From G963717155 sp963717155 (GTDB lineage: Bacteria > Actinomycetota > Thermoleophilia > Gaiellales > JALYLC01): 64,000 nucleotides of DNA. Below, in pieces: positions 40,899 through 49,500 of this stretch; positions within the stretch are counted from its first letter, which is position 1; each line of letters begins with the position of its first letter. The stretch spans positions 4,092,001-4,156,000 of the forward strand of contig OY970326.1 of the NCBI GenBank assembly GCA_963717155.1. The letters are read 5' to 3'. A program made the position numbers and the translations under genes. The notes below the pieces were generated by a model. The model made no database searches. It was not told where the DNA came from and worked only from the letters and a program-made list of their open reading frames with translations.

Positions 40899-41974
40899 CT
40901 AGGCGACCTGCTCCACCCACACGCTCGTCGCGAGGATGGCGTAGATCACGATCAGGGCGAGCGCCTCCACTGGCTCGAGCTCGCCGTCCTGGACGATCAT
41001 CCAGAGCACGATCAGCGAGAGCACGAGCGAGATCGCGATCACGGCCTGGTACTGCAGGGTCAACGGCTGATCCCCGATGAACCAGCTCGCGATCAGCAGC
41101 GCGCCGGTCATCAGCGTCGCGATCTGGACGACCGAGTGCATGATCACCGCCATGCGCCGCATCGCCGGCGCCTTGCCACGCGTAGCGCAGCGGCGACGTA
41201 GTTCTCGGCGACATTGCCCAGCAGCGGCACGATCACGAGCGCCGCGAAGGCGGTGGGAATCCCGAGATCGTGGACGGCCGGCTCGAATCCCGCGACGAAC
41301 CAGTCGGAGGTGAGCGCTGCGACCACGCCGCCGACCGCCAGGAAGAGGACGGCGGCGCGCCCCGAGAGCGCGTTCTCGGTCGGGCCGTCGTCGCCGGCGC
41401 TCTCGGGCTCCTGCGGCTTGCGGAGCTCGGTCACGAGGAACAGCACGCCGATCGCGAGCAGGCCGATTCCTGCTGCGAGCGAGATGTCCTCGCGCGCCTT
41501 CCCGCCGAGCTCGCTCGTCGTACCGAAGCTCAGGATCCCGATCGGCACGACCGCGACGACGGCGAGCGTCGCGATGCTCGAGAAGAGGTGGTGGTCGAAG
41601 CGCAGGCTCGTGAGGTTCCGCCCGCGCTCGCGGATCGTGGGCATGAGCCCGGCGAGGCCGCCGAGCGCCAGCGCGTTGCCCAGGATCGAGCCGGCAATCG
41701 CGATGCGCACGACCTCCGGGAGGTTCGCGCGCAGCGCCAGCAGCGTCAGCGCGAACTCGGCGACGTTCCCGAACGCGGACTGCACGATTCCGAGCACGCT
41801 CGCCGAGAGCCGGCCGCGGAGGCTGTCGCAGCCCATCGCGATGAGCGGTGCGACGAGGATGAGCGGCAGCGCGCTCGCGTAGGCGCCGGCGGCGTCGCCG
41901 ACCGTGAAGTGCACGACGCCCGCCACCACGGTCAGCGACACCGTCGCCGTCAACGTCGCCCACTCGCGGTTCAT
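40899..41974 (-). CDS. Calcium/proton (cation) exchanger, CaCA superfamily
   Basis: A multi-pass antiporter of about 357 residues after repair. The two inverted alpha-repeats of the CaCA fold are visible as VQSAFGNVAEFALTLLALR and ALVIVPLLGNVAENYVAAAL, each with the GNxxE cation-binding motif. An acidic cytoplasmic loop (ELRKPQEPESAGDDG) separates them. A shift near 41170, after AALR, moves the last helices (MAVIMHSVVQIATLMTGALL) into another frame. It likely exports Ca2+ or other cations against protons. The stop is 3 bp from accDA on the other strand and its ATG overlaps the ANTAR regulator stop. Confidence 0.85.
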
Positions 41975-42549
41975 CAGACGGGTTCGCCGCTCAACGTGGC
42001 CACCAGCGCGTCCGCGATCGCGCGCATCGGCCGGCCCGTGCGCTGCGAGGCCCGCCGGATGCGGCTGTAGGCGTCATCCTCCGTGATTCCCTCCTTCGCC
42101 ATCAGGAGCCCCTTCGCGCGCTCGACGACCTTTCGGCTCTCGAGCGCCTCCTGCAGCGAGCTCGCCTCGGCGCGCACCGTCTGGAGCTCGGCGAAGCGCC
42201 CGCGCGCCGTGTGTACGGCCGCGAGCAGCTCCTCGCGCCGGAACGGCTTCACGACGTAGCCGAAGACGCCGGCCTCGACCGCACGCTCGACCAGCTCCTG
42301 CTCGGGGAACGCCGTCACGATCACGACCGGCACGGGACGCTCGGCGAGCAGGCGCCGGGCCGCCTCGATGCCGTCGAGCTTCGGCATCTGCACGTCCATC
42401 ACGACCAGGTCCGGCTCGAGCTCGGCCGCGAGGCGCAACGCCTCCTCGCCGTCTCGCGCCTCACCGACGACGTCGAACCCCGCCGCCTCGAACGTGGCCC
42501 GTAGATCGAGCCGGATGATCGTCTCGTCCTCGCAGATCAGCACGCGCAT
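41974..42549 (-). CDS. ANTAR-domain response regulator
   Basis: A 191-residue two-domain protein. The receiver has CEDE at 6-9, phosphoacceptor Asp52 in LVVMDVQMPK, and YVVKPF with the conserved Lys. The C-terminal ANTAR domain (about 130-185) shows ESRKVVERAKGLLMAKEGI and the tryptophan-less helix DAYSRIRRASQRTGR. ANTAR regulators bind paired RNA hexaloops to prevent transcription termination. It directly follows the GAF/HWE kinase with no gap, so the pair form one system; it also overlaps the exchanger by 1 bp, a possible target (inference). Reading frame is intact. Confidence 0.92.
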   Translation of the reverse strand: MRVLICEDETIIRLDLRATFEAAGFDVVGEARDGEEALRLAAELEPDLVVMDVQMPKLDGIEAARRLLAERPVPVVIVTAFPEQELVERAVEAGVFGYVVKPFRREELLAAVHTARGRFAELQTVRAEASSLQEALESRKVVERAKGLLMAKEGITEDDAYSRIRRASQRTGRPMRAIADALVATLSGEPV

Positions 42550-44040
42550 CTAGTGACCCTCCTCGAGTGGGAAGCGAACCGTCGCGCGCACACCTGGCGC
42601 GGCGTCGGTGAACTGCAGGCTCCCGGCGAGGTCCGACTCCACGAGCGCTCGCGCGATCGTGAGCCCTTGCCCACCGGCTTCACCGGCCGTGGGGGCCGGC
42701 CCGGGACCTGCGTCGGTCACGGAGAGTTGCGCGAACGCACCGTCGCGTCGCAGAACGATATTCCGAACGCCGCCACCGTGCTCCACGGCGTTGGCGTACA
42801 GCTCGCAGTAGACCAGGGCGAGCGCCGTAGCGCGGTCGGGCCGCAGCACGATCGGCGCGAGGGCGGTCTCGGCGGTGTCCCCGCCCACGGTCTGGCGCAG
42901 CATCGACGTGAGGCGGCGCACGAGGTCGGCGCAGTCGACGTCCTCCTGGTGGGTCGATGTCAGCAAGTCGTGGACCTCGGCGATCGAGAGCACGCGACCG
43001 ACCGAGTCGCGGAGCGCGCGGTGCGGGTCTCCGCCGGAGGAGGCGGCAAGCCGCAGGAGCGAGGCCACGGTCTGCAGGTTGTTCTTGACGCGGTGGTGGA
43101 TCTCCTGGGCCAGCAGGCTCCGCATGGCTCCTCGCGCCCCGACAACGGCGGTTGCGGCCTGGGCGGCGACCGACCCGAGCAGCGCGCGCTCGGCGCGCGT
43201 GAACGGCGGCCCGGCGAGTCGCGCGCACACGAGCGCTCCGACGCGGCCGCGCCGCGTCTCGAGCGGGACGGCGAGCAGCCCCGGCTCGTCGAGGGGGGCC
43301 CGTCGCGCAGCCTCGGCGAGCACCTGCGTCGTCGCGCCGACGTCCGACGACCGCACGGCGACCTCGAAGGGTTGGCCCGCGGAGGGGGGCAACGCAAGGG
43401 CGCACACGTCTGCGTGCGCGGCCTCGGCGGCGGTCCGGACGACATCGGCCAGCACCTCGTCGAGGTCGATCGGTGCGTGCACGACCCGGGCGATGCGGTC
43501 GAGCGCCTCGAGCTCGGCGATCCGGCGCTGCGATCGGCCCCACAGCCTGGCGTTCTCGATCGCCTGCCCGAGCTGGGCCGCGATCGTCAGCAGCAGCGCG
43601 ACCTCGTCGTCGTCGTACTCGCGCGGCGCATGCGTACGTACGTTCAGTGCACCGGCGAGGCTTCCCCGGGCCAGCACCGGAACCGCCAGGATCGACTCGA
43701 ACGCCTCCTCGTCGAGGTTCGCAAACCCGCGAAAGCGCGGGTCGAGATGGGCGGAGTGAGCGATGGCGATCGGCTCGAGGGTCTGCGCCGCGTGCCCGGT
43801 GATGCCCTCGCCGACGCGCATGCGCGGCGTCGGGCCGTCGCGGGGGATGCTCCCGACCGATGCGCCGAGGACGAGCTCGCCGTGGGCCGTGTCGAGCTCG
43901 TAGACGAAGCATGCGTCGGTCTCGAGCGCGGCAGCGATCGCCGCCGCGACGCGCTGCAGCACCTCGTCGAGCTCGAGCGACGAGGTGGCCGCGGTGACGA
44001 CGTCCGAGAGCAGGGCGAGGTGGCGGGCAGCGGTCTCCAC
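42550..44040 (-). CDS. GAF-GAF sensor histidine kinase (HisKA_2/HWE type)
   Basis: A soluble 496-residue sensor starting at GTG. The first GAF domain lies at about 20-165 (ALETDACFVYELD, VGEGITGHAAQTLEPI, SILAVPVLARGSLAGALNV). The second is at about 190-310. The phosphoacceptor helix is LAQEIHHRVKNNLQTVASLL, typical of HisKA_2 kinases that partner ANTAR regulators. The ATPase has CELYANAVEHGG and VTDAGPGPAP, with a GQGLTIARAL lid. No transmembrane segment is seen, so it probably senses an intracellular ligand or redox state. It is an intact 1.5-kb frame. Confidence 0.9.
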   Translation of the reverse strand: METAARHLALLSDVVTAATSSLELDEVLQRVAAAIAAALETDACFVYELDTAHGELVLGASVGSIPRDGPTPRMRVGEGITGHAAQTLEPIAIAHSAHLDPRFRGFANLDEEAFESILAVPVLARGSLAGALNVRTHAPREYDDDEVALLLTIAAQLGQAIENARLWGRSQRRIAELEALDRIARVVHAPIDLDEVLADVVRTAAEAAHADVCALALPPSAGQPFEVAVRSSDVGATTQVLAEAARRAPLDEPGLLAVPLETRRGRVGALVCARLAGPPFTRAERALLGSVAAQAATAVVGARGAMRSLLAQEIHHRVKNNLQTVASLLRLAASSGGDPHRALRDSVGRVLSIAEVHDLLTSTHQEDVDCADLVRRLTSMLRQTVGGDTAETALAPIVLRPDRATALALVYCELYANAVEHGGGVRNIVLRRDGAFAQLSVTDAGPGPAPTAGEAGGQGLTIARALVESDLAGSLQFTDAAPGVRATVRFPLEEGH

Positions 44041-44058
44041 GCCTGCACGGTAATGCGT

Positions 44059-45027
44059 TCAGGTGAGGGCAGCGGCGAGCGCCGCGATCGCCGCGGACGC
44101 GGGCACCGTGAGCGTCCCTGCGATCGCGATGTCTCCCGCGACTCCCCAACGCACCGATCCGGGACGGCGCGCCGATCCGGCGCCGACGATGCTGCCCGAG
44201 ATCACGTGCGTCGTCGAGACCGGAAACCCGAGGCTCGCGGTCGTCAGCAGGACGCCGGCAGCGGACGACTGTGCGGCGAATCCCTGCGCCGGCTCGAGCG
44301 GGAGGACGCGCTGCCCGAGGGTCCGCATGATGCGCCAGCCGCCCGCGTAGGTTCCGAGCGCGATCGCCGTGGCGGCCGAGAGGATGACCCAGGTGGGCAC
44401 TGCGAAGCTGTCCGTTCGGCCCTCGGCCACGAGTGCGAGGACGATCACGCCCATCGTCTTCTGGGCGTCGCTCGCACCGTGGGCGAGCGCCACCAGCGAC
44501 CCGGAGCCGATCTGCGCCACCCGGAAGCCGCGGTTCAGGGGTCCCGGCCGTTTGTTGCGGAACCCCCAGTACACCGCGAGCATGACGATCGCTGCGACCG
44601 CCAGGCCGAGCACCGGCGAGATCACCGACGGGAGGGCGACGCGCTTGACGAGCTGATCCCAGCGGATCGCGCTCGGCCCGGCGGTCACCCAGGCCGCCCC
44701 GATCAGACCGCCGATCAACGCATATGTGGACGACGAGGGGAGGCCGGCCCGCCAGGTGATGAGGTTCCACGCGATCGCGCCGATCAGTGCCGCCAGCAAG
44801 AGGCGCTGGGTCACCGCGTCGGTGCGAATGAGATCCTCGCCGATGGTGCGAGCGACGCTCGTCGTGACGAGTGCCCCGACGAAGTTCATCACGGCCGCGA
44901 GTGCGACCGCGGCGCGGGGCGAGAGCGCTCGCGTCGAGACCGAGGTTGCGGCCGCCGTGGCGGTGTCGTGGAAACCGTTCGTGAAGTCGAAGACGAGTGC
45001 GGTCGCCACGACCAGCGCGAGCAGCAC
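44059..45027 (-). CDS. pit: Low-affinity inorganic phosphate transporter (PiT family)
   Basis: A 322-residue membrane protein with the duplicated PiT signatures: FDFTNGFHDTATAAAT near residue 13, and in the second half AHGASDAQKTMGVIVLAL with PVSTTHVISGSIVGAG. About nine hydrophobic segments are visible. It imports phosphate, as a metal-phosphate complex in characterised members, using the proton gradient. It lies 7 bp downstream of the DUF47 gene, its usual partner. Reading frame is intact. Confidence 0.92.
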   Translation of the reverse strand: MLLALVVATALVFDFTNGFHDTATAAATSVSTRALSPRAAVALAAVMNFVGALVTTSVARTIGEDLIRTDAVTQRLLLAALIGAIAWNLITWRAGLPSSSTYALIGGLIGAAWVTAGPSAIRWDQLVKRVALPSVISPVLGLAVAAIVMLAVYWGFRNKRPGPLNRGFRVAQIGSGSLVALAHGASDAQKTMGVIVLALVAEGRTDSFAVPTWVILSAATAIALGTYAGGWRIMRTLGQRVLPLEPAQGFAAQSSAAGVLLTTASLGFPVSTTHVISGSIVGAGSARRPGSVRWGVAGDIAIAGTLTVPASAAIAALAAALT

Positions 45028-45034
45028 CTAGACG

Positions 45035-45646
45035 TCACCAGCCCTTGAGGAATGCGCTCTCGAGCACGTGTGCCGCCGCCTCGCATGCATCGATCGCACT
45101 CTCGAGCTGCTCGTGGATGTCCTTCCAGCGGATCACCACGAGCGCATCGGTGTTGCCGGCGAACAGCGCCGCGATCGCCTCGCGCAGCACCGTGTCGCCG
45201 GTGTTCTCGAGCGTGTGCACCTCGACGAGCCGCTCGTTCGCGGCGGTGGGCTCGTCCATGCGCTCGACGGCCCCGGCGAGCGCCCGGCACGCGTCGCGCA
45301 CGATCGTCGACTGCGTCACCGCCGCCTCGGGCACGTGCCGCACCCCGTACACGACCATCTGGCTCGCGGCCTCGTCGATGTGGTCGCAGACGTCGTCGAG
45401 ACGGCCGGACAGCGCATGCAGGTCCTCGCGGTCGTAGGGCACGACGAACGAGCTGTCGAGCAGGCGGACGAGCTGGTGCGTGAGCTCATCGCCGACGGCT
45501 TCCCGTTCGCGGATCTGCTCGGCGATCGGGAGGCTCGCCGGGAAGCCCTCGAAGAGGCTGACCAGCAGGTCGGAGATCTCGACGAGGTTGTGCGCCGCCC
45601 GAGCGAGCAGCTCGATGAGCTGGCGGTTCTGCGGAACGAGGCGCAT
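45035..45646 (-). CDS. DUF47 (PhoU-like) PiT accessory protein
   Basis: A 203-residue helical protein of the DUF47/PhoU_div family: NRQLIELLARAAHNLVEISDLL, then EREAVGDELTHQLVRLL, then DREDLHALSGRLDDVCDHID and ENTGDTVLREAIAALF. Acidic E/DxxxD pairs resemble PhoU metal sites. Family members sit upstream of pit genes and are thought to regulate them. The ATG at 45646 heads the two-gene operon. Reading frame is intact. Confidence 0.9.
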   Translation of the reverse strand: MRLVPQNRQLIELLARAAHNLVEISDLLVSLFEGFPASLPIAEQIREREAVGDELTHQLVRLLDSSFVVPYDREDLHALSGRLDDVCDHIDEAASQMVVYGVRHVPEAAVTQSTIVRDACRALAGAVERMDEPTAANERLVEVHTLENTGDTVLREAIAALFAGNTDALVVIRWKDIHEQLESAIDACEAAAHVLESAFLKGW

Positions 45647-45706
45647 GGGCCGAGAGCCTACGCGCTTGGGGGGTGTGTGTCCGCTCCGCGGCGCTACCCT
45701 TAGGGA

Positions 45707-45892
45707 ATGTCGGAGAGCACCACCCCCCTCGGCGAGCGGACGCCCGACTCGGCGACCGCGACGGGGCCCATCGATCGCGAAGGTCTTCCGTCGACCTTCA
45801 CGCGGCTCGGGCCCCCGGAGCCCTTTGCAGAGGATGCGGCCGGCGTGGTGTCCTCAGGCGCCGCGACCGCCACGGGTGGCTGGGAGCACTAG
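45707..45892 (+). CDS. Possible small hypothetical protein
   Basis: A 61-residue frame starting at ATG with AGGGA just upstream. The composition (Ser, Thr, Pro, Ala, Gly; SSGAATATGGWEH at the end) suggests a disordered peptide, with no signal or helix. It diverges from the DUF47-pit operon and converges on the HNH gene. I do not recognise it; it may be a chance frame in high-GC DNA. Confidence 0.35.
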   Translation: MSESTTPLGERTPDSATATGPIDREGLPSTFTRLGPPEPFAEDAAGVVSSGAATATGGWEH

Positions 45893-45907
45893 GCCGTAAT
45901 TCCGGCC

Positions 45908-45924
45908 CCCCGCCGTCAGCGGGG
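45908..45924. terminator. GC hairpin between convergent genes
   Basis: CCCCGC, a 5-nt loop CGTCA, and GCGGGG form a 6-bp all-GC stem. It covers the stop of the minus-strand HNH gene and lies 15 bp after the small plus-strand frame. There is no following T run, so it is at best a bidirectional or Rho-assisted terminator. Confidence 0.35.
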
Positions 45925-47035
45925 TGGTGCGTGTGGTTGGTTGGTGGTGATCGCGCGTCCGGCCTGATCTTGGAAGATGGGCTGGTCGCCGCTGCCGCCG
46001 GTGCGGATGTGCCGGTCATGCAGCAGCTTGTGGTGTCTCGGACAGAGCAGGATCAGGTTCGCGAGCTCGGTGCGCCCGCCGTCCTCGGCTGCGACGAGGT
46101 GGTGTGCCTCGAGCTCGCGGGTGGCGGTACAGCCGGGGTACTGGCAGTGGTCTGAGCGTTTGTGCAGTGCGCGTTTCTGCGCGTAGGACGCGCAGCGCCC
46201 GACGCGTGAGTGCACGAGATCGCGCCCGCTGCGCTTGATCGTGAGGCGCCGCGCGTCGCAGCCGAGCCGCTCGGCGGTCTCGGGGCTGAGCGGCCCGGCG
46301 CCCTCGAGCATCGGCGGCGCATCGTCGCTCACATGCACGATCAGCGTCGTCGGACTGCGCTTGATCGCACCGCCGCCGCCGTGTTGGGCGAGTGTCACGA
46401 GCGCGTCGGCGGCCGACTGCTGCCACTCGATGACGCTACCGGCCTGCTTGTCAGCCGCGCGCTGGGCCTTCGCGATATCCCAGATCGCCTGCTCGAACAC
46501 CAGCCCCTGCTCGAGCGGCAACCGGCCGCTCAGACACAGCTCGCGCCGCCCACGCGTCCAACTCATACTCAACGCGCGCCGCGCATACAACGCCTCGTCG
46601 TCGGCGACCACGGGCGGCGCGAGCGTCCGCGCCGCCAACGCGATCACGCTCGGCGGCTTACCGACCGCAACACGCGCAAGCTCGGCATCACTCTCCGGCG
46701 TCGCGAACTCCGCAGCCGCCGCAACCTGATCGAGCGACAACGCGCCCGTGCTCATCGCGTGGTCGAGCGCGGGCAAGGCTCGCGAAGCGCACGCTCGTCT
46801 GCGTGATCCGCCGGCGGCGCGGTGGTCGCTGCTGCGACACGTGCGCGAGCCACTGCGCACTCGACGAGCACCCCGCCGCCCGCCAATCGGCATCATCATC
46901 GGCGTCACGCACGAGCTGCGTGACCCGCTGGGCAAGCCGCGCCTGCTCCGCGAAGATCGACACCAACTCGCACCGACGCCGCGCACGACGCAGCTCGAGC
47001 GCCCCATCAACCACCCCATCCACCGCCACGAACAT
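45916..47035 (-). CDS. DUF222/13E12-type HNH endonuclease
   Basis: About 372 residues after repair. The DUF222 helical region (MFVAVDGVVDGALELRRARR, VTQLVRDADDDADWRAAG, MSTGALSLDQVAAAAEF) precedes a C-terminal HNH domain with the zinc-type core CQYPGCTATRELEAHHLVA, then LANLILLCPRHHKLLHD. These proteins are abundant in actinobacteria; their target and function are not established. One surplus C near 46772, between FAS and LPALDHAM, shifts the frame. The ATG at 47035 gives the usual DUF222 N-terminus. No transposase or intron features adjoin it. Confidence 0.85.
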
Positions 47036-47066
47036 ACGTTCGAGACTACCAGCGCCCAGACCACCA

Positions 47067-47108
47067 ACCTGTGCCGACACTGTGCCGACACTGTGCCGAA
47101 GCACAGGT
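47067..47108. repeat. 11-bp tandem repeats nested in an inverted repeat
   Basis: CTGTGCCGACA occurs at 47069-47079 and 47080-47090, with a third copy of nine bases at 47091-47099. The block is enclosed by perfect 8-bp inverted arms ACCTGTGC (47067-47074) and GCACAGGT (47101-47108). It lies 32 bp upstream of the DUF222 gene start and 20 bp after the upstream HNH gene stop. It could be an operator, an iteron-like site or a terminator stem for the upstream gene. Confidence 0.6.
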
Positions 47109-47127
47109 CTCCAAGACTCGCGCGCGT

Positions 47128-47658
47128 CTACGCCGGCACGGATGTCGCGCGCGAGCTGCGGCGCTGATCCAGGTACAGCTCCCAGCTCGCGGGCACCTCG
47201 GGCGCCGCGAGCGTGATGAAGATCCCCGGCGCGGGCGGCCGAGGGTGCGTCTTCGGGACCATGCCGGCCTCGTGCGGCAGGCGATCCGCCTTGCGCAGAT
47301 TGCAGGGTGCGCACGACGTCACGATGTTGTCCCAGCTCGATCCGCCGCCCTTGGAGCGGGGCACGACGTGATCGACCGTCAGGCGGCCGGAGGTCCCGCA
47401 GTACTGGCAGCGAAACCCATCCCGTGCGAAGACCGCCCTCCGGGTGATCTTGCGCGCGTGGTAGCGGGGAACGCGGACGTAGCTCACGAGCCGGATCACC
47501 GTCGGCCGCGGGTACGAGCGAGTCGATGACCGCATGGGACGGTCGAGGATCTCGACGATCTCGGCCTTGTCCTTCAACAGGAGCACGCAGGCTCGCCGCA
47601 CGGAACAGACGTTCAGCGGCTCGTAGGTGGCGTTCAGAACCAGCACATGCTGCGCCAA
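47128..47658 (-). CDS. HNH endonuclease family protein
   Basis: A 176-residue protein. The N-terminal half (HVLVLNATYEPLNVCSVRRA, then VIRLVSYVRVPRY) is typical of a widespread actinobacterial and cyanobacterial HNH family. The nuclease core is CQYCGTSGRLTVDHVVPRSK, then SWDNIVTSCAPCNLRKADR, with the two Cys pairs for zinc and the DH catalytic pair. The TTG at 47658 is chosen because GGAGG lies 4 nt upstream and the frame then starts AQHVLVLNATYEPL. Biological role unknown. Reading frame is intact. Confidence 0.87.
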   Translation of the reverse strand: MAQHVLVLNATYEPLNVCSVRRACVLLLKDKAEIVEILDRPMRSSTRSYPRPTVIRLVSYVRVPRYHARKITRRAVFARDGFRCQYCGTSGRLTVDHVVPRSKGGGSSWDNIVTSCAPCNLRKADRLPHEAGMVPKTHPRPPAPGIFITLAAPEVPASWELYLDQRRSSRATSVPA

Positions 47659-47738
47659 AGGGCCTCCGTACCTGGGTACTGGGGCCAGGGTAGCAGAGCG
47701 ACTTCCGCCCTCCCCGACGCATTTTCGCGGCGGCTCGG

Positions 47739-48230
47739 TCAGGTCGCCGGGGCGGCTCGTGCGGCGTCGACCGCCTGCTGCTCCTCGGGTGAGAGGGCGA
47801 CGTCTGCGGACGCTCCGAGCGCCACGTCCTTGACGTAGATCCGGGCGTAGGATCGGTCCTGGATCGCCGACACCACGAGGCCGCTTCCCTGCTCGTCGAG
47901 CAGGGCGATCGAGGTCGACTGGCGCCCGCCCGCGTCGACGTATGCGTCGTAGCGGACGATCGCCCGGTGCTGCAGGCAGCTGTCGATCCGCGCACCGGCC
48001 TCGACGAGCGCCGCCTGCACCTCGGCCGACGCCCTCTCGACCTGCTCCTGGCGCGTCTGCATGCCGACGGCGAACTCGACGAGGTCGACGTTCTCGCCCG
48101 CCAGCAGGGCGCGTTGCGCGTGTCGCACGCGCCGCATCCACACCAGGAACCAGGCGGCGAGCGCCAGGTCGGCGAGCGCCAGCACGACGGCTCCGAGGGC
48201 GATCAGCGTGGCGGTGTCGCTGAAGTCCAT
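47739..48230 (-). CDS. DUF4446 family membrane protein
   Basis: A 163-residue protein. One N-terminal transmembrane helix (TLIALGAVVLALADLALAAW) is followed by a charged helix and a globular domain: RIDSCLQHRAIVRYDAYVD, then GRQSTSIALLDEQGSGLVVS, then RSYARIYVKDV. This matches DUF4446, found in Firmicutes and Actinobacteria near parA/parB or cell-wall genes, with no assigned function. It precedes the HNH gene on the same strand and follows the 377-residue membrane protein by 25 bp. Reading frame is intact. Confidence 0.8.
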   Translation of the reverse strand: MDFSDTATLIALGAVVLALADLALAAWFLVWMRRVRHAQRALLAGENVDLVEFAVGMQTRQEQVERASAEVQAALVEAGARIDSCLQHRAIVRYDAYVDAGGRQSTSIALLDEQGSGLVVSAIQDRSYARIYVKDVALGASADVALSPEEQQAVDAARAAPAT

Positions 48231-48255
48231 CGCCGCCGGAGCGTATCCACAACGA

Positions 48256-49389
48256 CTACAGGGAGTACTCCACCTTGTAGGTCGCCTCGTTGTTGGACGT
48301 GACGATCTCGTGGGCGACCGGAACCGACCGCACCGTGATCGTCGTCGGCACGCCGGGCGTGACGTACTTCGGCGTGAAGATCACGTGCGCCACGCCGCCC
48401 GGATCGATGATCTTGATCTGCTGCGTCTGCACGTGGCCCGACTCGATGAAGCGCACCTCGACCTTGGTGACGGGCAGCTGACCCGAGTTCTCGACGTAGA
48501 CCTGGAACGTGTTGTTCGGCTTCGCGGCGATCGAGACGAGCCCGCCCGGAATGAGCTGCTTGCCCGAGGGCTCCGCGACGACCTTGAGCAGCTGGGTGCC
48601 GACCTTCGCCCCGGAGGTCGTGCCCGTCGTGCCGTTCTTCCCGTTGTCGACGGTCCGCTGGAGGATCAGGCGCAGCGGCGGCGGGTAGACGTAGCGCGGA
48701 CTCAGCGCGAACTGGGAGCCGGTCAGGGAAACCCCGTTGATGTTCGCCTTCTGGAGCGCCGCGGTCGCCGGACGCTGGAAGCTGTCGGAGTAGAGGACGT
48801 CGCTTGCGAGCAGCCGCTCGTAGGCGTTGGACACGCCCTGGACCTTCGTCACGTCGACCGGATTCGTCGACATTGCCGTCTCGAGCGCCGCCGACATGCC
48901 CTCGAGGCCCTGCGTGCGGTAGTTCATGACCGTGTCGAGCCACGACTGCAGCCCGCGGAGCCGCCCCGTGTCGTGCAGCTTCGCGGCGCTGGCGGCGACC
49001 TCTGCCTGCGACTTCGCGAGGCTCGAGACCGTCGCGACGAGCTTGGACTTCGTCGCTGTCGGGTCGAGGATCGCGTTGTCGAGCTTCACGCCGATGTCGT
49101 CGGACTGCTTGACGACCGAGTTGACGTCGGTCACGTAGTTCTCGTACGCGCGGCGCTGGGCGTCGGCCTGGCACGCGCGGATCCAGTACCAGCCGACCAC
49201 GAGGACGACGATGATCGCTGCCGCGGCGATGAGGAGCCGCCGCCTCCCCGAGGCTGCGCTGCGCGGGCCCCTGGGCGGTCCCTCCTCGCCTCCGCCGCCG
49301 CGCCGTCCGCGTCGCCCCCGGCCTCGCGGGTGCGACTCGGTCTCCGGCTCGTCGTCGAAGTCGATGTCCTCAAAGAAGGACAGCGTCAT
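48256..49389 (-). CDS. Single-pass membrane protein of unknown function
   Basis: A 377-residue protein I do not recognise. The N-terminus is acidic (SFFEDIDFDDEPETES) then Arg/Gly-rich, and a transmembrane helix lies at about 52-70 (LLIAAAAIIVVLVVGWYWI). The extracytoplasmic part has a helical region (YENYVTDVNSVVKQSDDIGV, SSLAKSQAEVAASAAKLHD) and a C-terminal beta domain (NNTFQVYVENSGQLPVTKVE, YVTPGVPTTITVRSVPV) resembling CARDB-like adhesion modules. It diverges from the kinase gene across 111 bp. The position beside the kinase/FHA cluster suggests an envelope role (inference). Reading frame is intact. Confidence 0.75.
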   Translation of the reverse strand: MTLSFFEDIDFDDEPETESHPRGRGRRGRRGGGGEEGPPRGPRSAASGRRRLLIAAAAIIVVLVVGWYWIRACQADAQRRAYENYVTDVNSVVKQSDDIGVKLDNAILDPTATKSKLVATVSSLAKSQAEVAASAAKLHDTGRLRGLQSWLDTVMNYRTQGLEGMSAALETAMSTNPVDVTKVQGVSNAYERLLASDVLYSDSFQRPATAALQKANINGVSLTGSQFALSPRYVYPPPLRLILQRTVDNGKNGTTGTTSGAKVGTQLLKVVAEPSGKQLIPGGLVSIAAKPNNTFQVYVENSGQLPVTKVEVRFIESGHVQTQQIKIIDPGGVAHVIFTPKYVTPGVPTTITVRSVPVAHEIVTSNNEATYKVEYSL

Positions 49390-49500
49390 TGGACTGCCGA
49401 ACGTTCCGGTGCCGACCCATCAAGCGGTCGGCACGCCTCGGGCGCGTTGACCCGGAACTGCACGGACAGGCCGTGATCCCACTGATCCAGGCCGCTCAGA

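Noticed and set aside
45707..45892. A toxin or antitoxin role for the 61-residue frame
   Set aside because: It has no partner gene, no characteristic fold and disordered composition; even its coding status is uncertain.
45916..47658. The two HNH genes as a homing endonuclease, retrohoming intron or defence island
   Set aside because: No intron RNA structure, intein, transposase, methyltransferase or terminal repeats are present. Both families are common chromosomal genes in actinobacteria.
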